The notes under the pieces are model-generated. The model did not search any database. It saw only the letters and a list, made by a program, of their open reading frames with translations, and was not told the DNA's origin. This document shows positions 57,894 to 64,000 of a stretch of 64,000 nt of DNA, piece after piece. Origin of the DNA: Acidimicrobiia bacterium (GTDB lineage: Bacteria > Actinomycetota > Acidimicrobiia > Acidimicrobiales > Poriferisodalaceae); contig JAJDVQ010000015.1 of NCBI GenBank assembly GCA_022826045.1, forward strand, positions 1 to 64,000, written 5' to 3'. Each line of letters begins with the position of its first letter. Position 1 is the stretch's first letter. The translations under genes were made by a program, and so were the position numbers.

Positions 57894-59123
57894 GTGGAGC
57901 AATATCTGGACCGCCTTGTGGATCCTTGGCTCACCGAGGTGCTGACCGCTGTTCCCGCGGTCATGATCACCGGTGCTCGGGCCTCGGGCAAGACCACCAC
58001 GGCGCTGCGGCACGCCGCTAGTGCTGTTCGCTTGGACAACGCGGCCGAGGCACTTGCGTTCGAGGCCGATCCCGACGCTGCGCTGCGCGGCCGCCTCGAA
58101 CCCCTGCTGCTCGACGAGTGGCAGGCGTGCCCCGGGGTGCTCGGCGCGGTCAAGCGGGCCGTGGACACGGAGCGCCGACCGGGGAGGTTCATCTTGACGG
58201 GCTCGGTTCGATCTGAGACCGATCCGGCGCTCTGGCCTGGCACCGGCCGACTGATCAGGATGGGCATGCACCCGCTCACCGTGCGTGAACAGCTCTCCAG
58301 ACCTCCTCGCCATTTCGTGAGCGGGCTGATCAACGGCGAGACTGTCGACCTGCCAGGCGATCCTCCCGATTTGCGCGACTATGCCGAGATCGCGTTGCGC
58401 GGCGGCTTTCCGGAGTCCGCGATCGAGCTGTCCGGCAGCATCCGAGACGACTGGCTGCGCAGCTACATCGAGCAGATGCTCACTCACGACGTGCCCGCGA
58501 GCGGCAACGGTGGCAGCGCAATCAAGATCGCTGAGTTCTTTCAGGCGTATGCCCTGAACTCGGCAGGAATCGTGAACGACAACACGCTGTACCAAGCTGT
58601 CGGGCTTGATCGGCGCACTGCGCGCTCCCACACTGCGCTGTTGGCCGACATCGGGGTGATCGCCGAGATTCCGGCATGGGCCAGCAACCGCCTCAAGCGC
58701 CTGGCGCGTTCCCCGAAGCGATATGTCGCCGACACCGGGCTGTGGGGAGCGGCGATCCGAGCCGACCTAGGCCTGGTGATGAGCGACGGCGACCTGCTCG
58801 GCCGCCTCATCGACACGTTCGTCGCCAACCAGCTACGCGCCGAAGCCGCGGTCGACCCGGCACGGCCGCAGTTCTACCACCTGCGCGACCGCGACGGCCG
58901 GCACGAGGTGGACCTCATCGCCGATCTCGGCGCCCGAGGAATCGTCGGCATCGAGATCAAGGCTCACAGCGCACCCAGCCGCAGCCATGCCCGCCATCTG
59001 ATATGGCTGCGCGACCGGCTGGGCGACCGGTTCATCGCAGGTGCGGTGCTTCACACCGGCCCAGCCCAGTTCGCTCTCGACCACCGCATCCACGCCATTC
59101 CCATCTGCGCGCTCTGGAGCTAG
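57894..59123 (+). CDS. AAA ATPase with DUF4143 domain
   Basis: The roughly 409-residue protein has a P-loop domain near its start: AVMITGARASGKTTTALRHA (Walker A) and EPLLLDEWQACPGVLGAVKR (Walker B). DUF4143 makes up its C-terminal half, with YVADTGLWGAAIRADLGL and VDLIADLGARGIVGIEIKAH, the latter a PD-(D/E)xK-like D-x-x-x-ExK element. GTG 57894 begins VEQYLDRLVDPWL, the usual N-terminus; the GTG at 57846 lies inside the tandem repeat. Widespread in prokaryotes with no agreed role; often with stress or defence genes. The AAA_14 assignment is firm. Confidence 0.88.
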   Translation: MEQYLDRLVDPWLTEVLTAVPAVMITGARASGKTTTALRHAASAVRLDNAAEALAFEADPDAALRGRLEPLLLDEWQACPGVLGAVKRAVDTERRPGRFILTGSVRSETDPALWPGTGRLIRMGMHPLTVREQLSRPPRHFVSGLINGETVDLPGDPPDLRDYAEIALRGGFPESAIELSGSIRDDWLRSYIEQMLTHDVPASGNGGSAIKIAEFFQAYALNSAGIVNDNTLYQAVGLDRRTARSHTALLADIGVIAEIPAWASNRLKRLARSPKRYVADTGLWGAAIRADLGLVMSDGDLLGRLIDTFVANQLRAEAAVDPARPQFYHLRDRDGRHEVDLIADLGARGIVGIEIKAHSAPSRSHARHLIWLRDRLGDRFIAGAVLHTGPAQFALDHRIHAIPICALWS

Positions 59124-59212
59124 CCAGACAGCCGAGGTCGGCCGCTTCGCCCCCGTGACGGCTCACACAATCAAGCCGACCTTGGGCTTCTCCCCGAAGG
59201 TAGGAGGGTCGG

Positions 59213-59296
59213 TCAGTCGGTGTGGGCTTGTTCGTAGTCGGTGGGGCTGGTCATGTCGTGGGTGCTCCGCTGCCGAGCGGGCGTCCGGTTCGCGTC
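59213..59296 (-). pseudogene. IS3-family transposase, last residues only
   Basis: The reading RSTHDMTSPTDYEQAHTD then stop fits the extreme C-terminus of IS3-family OrfB (HSTLGMxSPxEYE in the family). Nothing more of an element is recognised on either side. The 278-bp gap (59124-59401) holds only this relic and the promoter of the glycosyltransferase gene. Confidence 0.5.
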
Positions 59297-59401
59297 GGCA
59301 GGCTGGCAAGTAGCCTCACGCGACCTTAACGAGCTCGCTTGGTCGATCCGGCTCTGCCGGGTCGGCGCCTGCCGGGTTCTCGCATTCCGACGGAGGCTGC
59401 G

Positions 59402-60751
59402 ATGGGTCCCGACACCGGGTCGGCAGACATGCAGTCCGGCGACGAGCCGGCCGGCAGCGAGCCGCCGCTGCGTGTCGCACTGCTGACCTACCGCGGCCAT
59501 CCCTGGGTCGGCGGCCAAGGCATCTATGTGCGCCACCTGGCACGTGAGCTGTCGGCGCTCGGCCACAGCGTCGAGGTGTTCAGCGGGCCGCCCTACCCGC
59601 ACCTCGACCCGGGCATCAAGCTCACTGAGCTGCCCAGCCTCGACCTGTACCGCATGCCCGACCCGTTCCGGGTGCCCAAGCTGGCCGAGTTCCGCTCGCC
59701 CATCGACGTGCTGGAGTGGCTCATCACCTGCACGGCCTCGTTCGCCGAGCCGCTGACATTCAGCCTGCGGGCATTCCGTGCCCTGCGCAGCCGCCTCGAC
59801 GACTTCGACTTGGTGCACGACAACCAATGCCTCGGCTACGGCATCGACTGGCTGCGGCGGGCCGGCATGCCCACGCTCGGCACCATCCACCACCCGATCA
59901 CGGTGGACCGGCGGCTCGAGATCGCCCACGCGCCCACCCGCGCCAAGCGGCTCGCCATGCGGCGCTTCTATGCCTTCACCCGCATGCAGAACCGGGTGGC
60001 GCGGCGCCTCGACCGAATCGTGACCGTGTCCGCCAACAGCTTCGACGACATCGTGACCGACCTCGGCGTGGACCCCGCCCGCCTGAACATCGTCACGGTC
60101 GGTGTCGATCCGGCCCAGTTCCGGCCCCTGTCGCAGGTGACGCCGGTGCCCGGTCGGCTCATGACCACCGCCAGCGCCGACGTGGCCATGAAGGGCCTCG
60201 CCTACCTGCTCGAAGCGCTGGCCAAGCTGCGCACCGAGGACCCCTCGCTGCATCTCGTCGTGATCGGGCGTCCCAAGGACGACTCGGCGGCGAGCCGGCT
60301 CATCGACCGGCTCGACTTGGCCGGCAGCGTCGAGTTCGTGAGCGGGGTACCCGACGAGCGCATCGTGGAGCTCTACAACGAGGCGCAACTGGCCGTGGTG
60401 CCGTCGCTGTACGAGGGCTTCTCGCTGCCTGCCGTCGAGGCGATGTCGTGCGGCGTGCCGCTGGTGGCGACCACCGGGGGCGCTCTGCCCGAGGTCACCG
60501 GCGCCGACGGCGAGACCTGCCTGCAGGTGCCTCCCGGCGACTCGGAGGCGCTCGCGGCCCGCATCGGCTGGGCGCTCGCTCAGCCCGATCTGCGGGCAAC
60601 CGTGGGAGCGGCTGGACGGGCGCGGGTGAAGGCGAACTATTCGTGGGCTGCCACGGCTCGCAAGACCGTCGAGCAGTACCGAGCGCTGCTGGCCGACGCG
60701 CCAGCGGCGCCGCCGCGCAGGCGCGACTTCCGGGTGCTCGCTGATCGCTGA
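59402..60751 (+). CDS. GT4-family glycosyltransferase
   Basis: The 449-residue enzyme has a GT-B fold. PPLRVALLTYRGHPWVGGQG, then YVRHLARELSALGHSVEVFS, is the acceptor half. In the donor half, PSLYEGFSLPAVEAMSCGVP with TGGALPEVTG is the nucleotide-sugar E-x7-E motif region. GGAGG lies 5 bases before the ATG at 59402. The next gene starts at its TGA (TGATG), showing translational coupling to a methyltransferase. The sugar donor and acceptor cannot be inferred, but the group suggests cell-surface glycan or glycolipid synthesis. Confidence 0.92.
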   Translation: MGPDTGSADMQSGDEPAGSEPPLRVALLTYRGHPWVGGQGIYVRHLARELSALGHSVEVFSGPPYPHLDPGIKLTELPSLDLYRMPDPFRVPKLAEFRSPIDVLEWLITCTASFAEPLTFSLRAFRALRSRLDDFDLVHDNQCLGYGIDWLRRAGMPTLGTIHHPITVDRRLEIAHAPTRAKRLAMRRFYAFTRMQNRVARRLDRIVTVSANSFDDIVTDLGVDPARLNIVTVGVDPAQFRPLSQVTPVPGRLMTTASADVAMKGLAYLLEALAKLRTEDPSLHLVVIGRPKDDSAASRLIDRLDLAGSVEFVSGVPDERIVELYNEAQLAVVPSLYEGFSLPAVEAMSCGVPLVATTGGALPEVTGADGETCLQVPPGDSEALAARIGWALAQPDLRATVGAAGRARVKANYSWAATARKTVEQYRALLADAPAAPPRRRDFRVLADR

Positions 60752-61533
60752 TGCTCACTGTCGACTACGAGCGTCTCGGCGCCGTTCGCGGCGACCGGGT
60801 GCTGGACCTGGGCTGTGGCGCGGGCCGTCACGCGTTCGAGAGCGCCCGGCGCGGCTGCGTTACCGTGGCGTCCGACCGCGATCCCGACGAGCTGCGCGCC
60901 GTCACCGACATGTTCGCAGCCATGGACGACGCCGGCGAGATCGACTCGCCGGACGGCCAGCAGCTCGGCCACGCAGTCGTGGCCGATGCCACCGCCTTGC
61001 CCTACCCCGACGCCAGCTTCGACCGGATCATCGCTGCGGAAGTGCTCGAGCACATCACCGACGACGAGCGGGCCGTCGCCGAGCTGGCACGGGTGCTGCG
61101 GCCCGGCGGCACGATTGCGGTGACGGTTCCGGCGAGAGCCGCCGAACGGGTCTGCTGGGCGCTGTCGACCGACTACCACGCACCCGCGGTGCCCGACGGC
61201 CATGTACGCATCTACCGCGCCGGAGAACTGCGGGCGAAGCTGGCAGCGGCCGGGCTGTCTGTCTCCGACAGTCACGGCGCGCACGGTCTGCACACGCCCT
61301 ACTGGTGGCTGCGCTGCCTGGTCGGGCCGCGCAACGACCAGCACCCGCTGGTGCGGGCCTACCACCGGCTGCTGGTGTGGGACATGACCGACGGGCCGCC
61401 GCTGACCCGCACGCTCGACCGCCTGCTCAACGCCGTGCTGCCCAAGTCGACGGTGCTGTACGCCTGCAAAGCCCGTGCGCACGAAGCGTCTCAGTCGCTC
61501 GCCCAACCAGCGGGAGCCGCGCATGCAGCCTGA
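60751..61533 (+). CDS. Class I SAM-dependent methyltransferase
   Basis: The 260-residue protein has motif I RVLDLGCGAGRHAFESARRG and later RIIAAEVLEHITDDERAVAE, followed by VLRPGGTIAVTVPAR. This is the Methyltransf_11 type found with glycosyltransferases. It begins on the stop of the GT4 gene and overlaps the next gene by 11 bp, so the three are made together. The target is probably a sugar or lipid-linked glycan. Confidence 0.92.
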   Translation: MLTVDYERLGAVRGDRVLDLGCGAGRHAFESARRGCVTVASDRDPDELRAVTDMFAAMDDAGEIDSPDGQQLGHAVVADATALPYPDASFDRIIAAEVLEHITDDERAVAELARVLRPGGTIAVTVPARAAERVCWALSTDYHAPAVPDGHVRIYRAGELRAKLAAAGLSVSDSHGAHGLHTPYWWLRCLVGPRNDQHPLVRAYHRLLVWDMTDGPPLTRTLDRLLNAVLPKSTVLYACKARAHEASQSLAQPAGAAHAA

Positions 61534-62647
61534 GTTCGCGCCCTCGGAATTCGCTGCGGCACCTGACGTCGGACCAAACGGTCACTCACGGCTCGCCACG
61601 GCACCCGACCGCAGACGTGTCCGCCAAGCGCAGACCGTTGAACAGACCGCGCCGCTGCTGACAGGCGCTGAGGTCGCTGCCACGGCTGATGCCATCGAGG
61701 CGTGCCAGCAGCTCGACGGTCTCATCCTGTGGTTCGACGGCGGGCACGCCGATCCGTGGAATCACGTCGAGACGGCCATGGCACTCGCGTCGGCGGGGCG
61801 CCGCCGGGCGGCCGAAAACGCCTACGAGTGGCTGCAGGCGAACCAGCACGACGCGGGCAGTTGGCACAACTACTACACCGCGCTCGGAGTGAAGGATTTC
61901 AAGGTCGACACCAACTGCTGCGCCTACATTGCCGTGGGTGTCTGGCACCACTGGCTGGCCACCGGCGACCGGGGCTTCGTCGAGGCGATGTGGCCGACGG
62001 TGGCACGGGCACTCGACTTCGTGGTGAGCCTGCGCACTGCCAGCGGGCACATCCCCTGGGCGGTGCACGCCAACGGCACGCCGTGGCCGTACGCGCTGCT
62101 GACGGGTTCGTCGTCGATCGTCCAGTCCCTGCGCTGCGGCCTCGCACTGGCCGAGCTGACCGGTCACGAGCGCCCCGCATGGGCGCGCACGCTGGCCCGC
62201 ACCGAACACCAGATCCGACACCGGCCTGACGGGTTCGAGCCCAAGGACCGCTGGGCGATGGACTGGTACTACCCGGTGCTGTGCGGCGCGCTGACCGGCG
62301 CACAGGCCCGCTCCCACCTCGCCGTCGGCGCGCCCAAGTTTGTGCTGCCTCAAGGGGTGCGCTGCGTGGCTGATCAGGTCTGGGTAACCGCGGCGGAGAC
62401 ATGCGAGTGCGCGATCGCCTACCTGCGCACTGGTGACTCAGCCACAGCCCGCCGGCTCGTCGAGGCCACCCGGGCGCTGCGTGCCGACGACGGCAGCTAC
62501 TACACCGGCTGGGTGGTGCCGCAGGCCAAGACGTTCCCCGGCGGGGAGCGCTCCAGCTACACCGCCGCGGCGGTGCTGCTGGCCGCCGACGCGCTCGACC
62601 GGCGCAGCGCGGCTGCGGGCACGCTCACGGCCACCCCGGGGACGTAG
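61523..62647 (+). CDS. Prenyltransferase/squalene-cyclase-like alpha-toroid protein
   Basis: The 374-residue protein looks like a helical (alpha/alpha) toroid. GLILWFDGGHADPWNHVETAM starts the fold, and WLQANQHDAGSWHNYYTALG has the QW-like repeat of prenyltransferase/squalene-oxidase proteins. TETCECAIAYLRTGD-type and GSYYTGWVVPQ segments follow. No DxDD or metal-binding triad that would mark a terpene cyclase is clear. Equivalent proteins are found after GT4 and methyltransferase genes in actinobacteria. I regard its enzymatic role as open. Confidence 0.75.
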   Translation: MQPEFAPSEFAAAPDVGPNGHSRLATAPDRRRVRQAQTVEQTAPLLTGAEVAATADAIEACQQLDGLILWFDGGHADPWNHVETAMALASAGRRRAAENAYEWLQANQHDAGSWHNYYTALGVKDFKVDTNCCAYIAVGVWHHWLATGDRGFVEAMWPTVARALDFVVSLRTASGHIPWAVHANGTPWPYALLTGSSSIVQSLRCGLALAELTGHERPAWARTLARTEHQIRHRPDGFEPKDRWAMDWYYPVLCGALTGAQARSHLAVGAPKFVLPQGVRCVADQVWVTAAETCECAIAYLRTGDSATARRLVEATRALRADDGSYYTGWVVPQAKTFPGGERSSYTAAAVLLAADALDRRSAAAGTLTATPGT

Positions 62648-62733
62648 CCGGTCTGGCCGGAGGCCGTGGGCTCAACCGGCCCGCGAACGGGGCTAGCGGC
62701 TGCGGCAATCGAGATGCGTCGTGCCGGGCAGTT

Positions 62734-63354
62734 TCACCCGTCGACGGGTCTGCACAGAACGCGCAGGCTGCCGTGCGCGCTGCGCTCGACGAAGCCGTCG
62801 TCGAGCGCGCGCAGCCAGATCTCATACGGAGGCCGGCCGCCGTCGGCGGGATCGGGGAACACGTCGTGGATGGCCAGCAGGCCGCCCGGCATCACCTTGG
62901 GCGCCCAAGCCTCGTAGTCGGCATGGGCCGGCGCTTCGCCATGTCCTCCGTCGATGAACACCAGGGCGGCACGTGTCCAGTGCGCCGCGACCGTGACCGA
63001 GTCGCCCACGATTGCTACGACCGCGTCTTCGATGCCGGCGTCGATGAGGGTCTGGCGCAGGACCGGCAGCGAATCCATGCGGCCGGTGCTGGGGTCGGCC
63101 AGCTCGGCGTCGTGATGCTCCCAGCCGGCCTGCATCTCCTCCGAACCACGGTGGTGGTCGATGGTGAACAGCACCCCGCCGGACTCCGCGGCAGCCGCGC
63201 CCAGGTACACCGCGGACTTGCCGCAGTACGAGCCGATCTCCACCAATGGCCCCAGCGAGGCCGCTTCGGCGGCGGCCCGGTACAGCGCCAGGCCCTCGTC
63301 GTGGGGCATGAAGCCCTTCACCTGCTGGGCCAGCGCCGCCAGTTCGGGGTTCAT
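62734..63354 (-). CDS. Class I methyltransferase (Methyltransf_24-like)
   Basis: The 206-residue protein has LVEIGSYCGKSAVYLGAAA as the SAM-binding motif I and LFTIDHHRGSEEMQAGWEHH next, then ALVFIDGGHGEAPAHADYEA and GGLLAIHDVFPDP. These match CmcI/Methyltransf_24 enzymes. It overlaps the end of the GtrA gene by 4 bp and reads on the minus strand, converging on the glycosyltransferase cluster. A role in modifying a glycan or small molecule is assumed from position. Confidence 0.88.
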   Translation of the reverse strand: MNPELAALAQQVKGFMPHDEGLALYRAAAEAASLGPLVEIGSYCGKSAVYLGAAAAESGGVLFTIDHHRGSEEMQAGWEHHDAELADPSTGRMDSLPVLRQTLIDAGIEDAVVAIVGDSVTVAAHWTRAALVFIDGGHGEAPAHADYEAWAPKVMPGGLLAIHDVFPDPADGGRPPYEIWLRALDDGFVERSAHGSLRVLCRPVDG

Positions 63355-63782
63355 CGCCCCTCAGAGGCCGAGCCGGCGGGGGCCTCAGGTCGGGCGAACA
63401 GCACCCGGTCCAGCAGGATGAACTTCCCCGCCCACAACACCCCGAAGCCGATGAGATTCGCCGCCGAGACGGCCACGGTCGACTGCCACCACCGGTCGGC
63501 CAGTGCCACTGCCAGCGACGAGATGCCGAGCCCGGCGAGGCTGTAAGCCCAGAACGGCAGGATCTCGCCGGTGAGCGAATGGCGGTCGGTGCGAGACCAC
63601 ACCCAGCGCCGGTTGGCGTAGTACGCCGGCCCGGCGGCAACGCACACCGCCACCACGTTGGCCACGACGGCGGGCCACTCCAGCACCGCATAGGCCACGA
63701 CCAGCACGGCCTGGGTCACCACCACGGTGCCGACCGACACCGTGCTGTAGCCGACCAGCCGCCCGAGGAGTCCCCACCTCAT
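63351..63782 (-). CDS. GtrA-family membrane protein
   Basis: The 143-residue protein has four hydrophobic helices (VGYSTVSVGTVVVTQAVLVV, VVANVVAVCVAAGPAYYANR, and two later). RRWVWSRTD is the conserved GtrA segment. GtrA-like proteins move or flip lipid-linked sugars across the membrane. The 4-bp overlap with the methyltransferase gene downstream and the neighbouring GT4 gene fit that task. Its start is at ATG 63782. Confidence 0.88.
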   Translation of the reverse strand: MRWGLLGRLVGYSTVSVGTVVVTQAVLVVAYAVLEWPAVVANVVAVCVAAGPAYYANRRWVWSRTDRHSLTGEILPFWAYSLAGLGISSLAVALADRWWQSTVAVSAANLIGFGVLWAGKFILLDRVLFARPEAPAGSASEGR

Positions 63783-63796
63783 CGCCCGCGCCTCAC

Positions 63797-63824
63797 TGGG
63801 TCGATCTCAGTGGGTCGATCTCAG
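63797..63824. repeat. 14-bp tandem duplication before the GtrA gene
   Basis: TGGGTCGATCTCAG is repeated twice, head to tail, 15 bp upstream of the GtrA start. It may be chance slippage or a double binding site. Confidence 0.5.
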
Positions 63825-63884
63825 TGCGCCCGAATGTCAGGGCGCGAGGGGCTCTGGCGAGGTGCCGCAGGCGAAACGCGGCGG

Positions 63885-64000
63885 TCACTGCTCCGCTGGG
63901 GCGTTGGGCCGGTAGAAGACCGCCAGAAGCAGGACCGTCGACGCCAGCCCGCCGGCGATGGCGACAGCGAACCAGACCGGCCCGCTCCAGTCGAGGCCGA
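63885..64000 (-). CDS. Membrane protein, C-terminal end only
   Basis: The last 38 codons of a minus-strand gene run in from the right edge. PVWFAVAIAGGLASTVLLLA is a transmembrane helix, followed by FYRPNAPAEQ and the stop at 63885. The rest is outside the window, so no family can be given. It lies upstream of GtrA on the same strand, 102 bp away. Confidence 0.6.
   Translation of the reverse strand, partial: GLDWSGPVWFAVAIAGGLASTVLLLAVFYRPNAPAEQ

Overview
This is a high-GC window with many GTG starts, short intergenic spaces and long antisense shadow frames. Gene content points to an actinobacterium: a DUF222/13E12-type HNH nuclease, an F420-type luciferase-like oxidoreductase, large Lhr and HelD helicases, a class III cyclase fused to AAA and tetratricopeptide regions, a GtrA protein and a proteobacteria-unlike haem gene pair. 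The Acidimicrobiia are my best guess. That is an inference from gene style, not a phylogenetic result.

Region 1 (1 to about 18.3 kb) looks like a defence and mobile-DNA island. It holds an IS110-family transposase remnant, a Type III-like restriction-modification pair in the order res then mod, and a tyrosine recombinase enclosed by perfect 19-bp inverted repeats, with a 99-bp palindromic mini-element nested at its left end. Next come an Abi-like gene with a broken 3' end, a Topo-zinc-finger/HNH nuclease with a MORC/MutL-like GHKL ATPase, a HicB-like orphan and an antitoxin/DUF5615 toxin pair. An AlbA-type DNA-binding protein with an iteron-like upstream cluster and an AAA ATPase behind two dyad symmetries follow. 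The region closes with a leucine-rich-repeat gene beheaded by an IS256-family remnant and a nucleotidyltransferase with a possible truncated HEPN partner on the opposite strand.

Region 2 (18.4 to 31.6 kb) mixes housekeeping and decaying genes. Intact genes are a membrane metallophosphoesterase, the DUF222 HNH protein, tRNA-Arg(CCT), a TetR regulator, a sulfatase fused to a DJ-1/PfpI domain, a SRPBCC protein, a luciferase-like oxidoreductase, a NIPSNAP protein, a DM13 protein, a DsbB-like protein and an enoyl-CoA hydratase. Decayed genes are a HpaB-family flavin monooxygenase and half of a DHA2-type MFS transporter.

Region 3 (31.6 to 43.5 kb) is mostly core function on the minus strand. It has a HtrA protease, an acyl-CoA-type phosphotransferase, 3-hydroxyacyl-CoA dehydrogenase, a B12-binding mutase subunit, a 1231-residue cyclase/ATPase, and an ABC exporter (ATPase plus FtsX-type permease) beside the wreck of a second permease.

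Region 4 (43.6 to 64 kb) has a VapBC pair, a truncated antitoxin, Lhr, HelD with a CDGSH protein translationally coupled to it, and an apolipoprotein N-acyltransferase whose usual catalytic cysteine is serine. It continues with hemY and hemE, a toxin-antitoxin-like pair, a DUF4143 ATPase behind three 23-bp tandem repeats, and a surface-glycan type cluster (GT4 glycosyltransferase, SAM methyltransferase, hairpin-barrel protein, a second methyltransferase, GtrA). A 77-bp repeat is present both inside the HelD coding sequence and at the 3' end of the N-acyltransferase gene.
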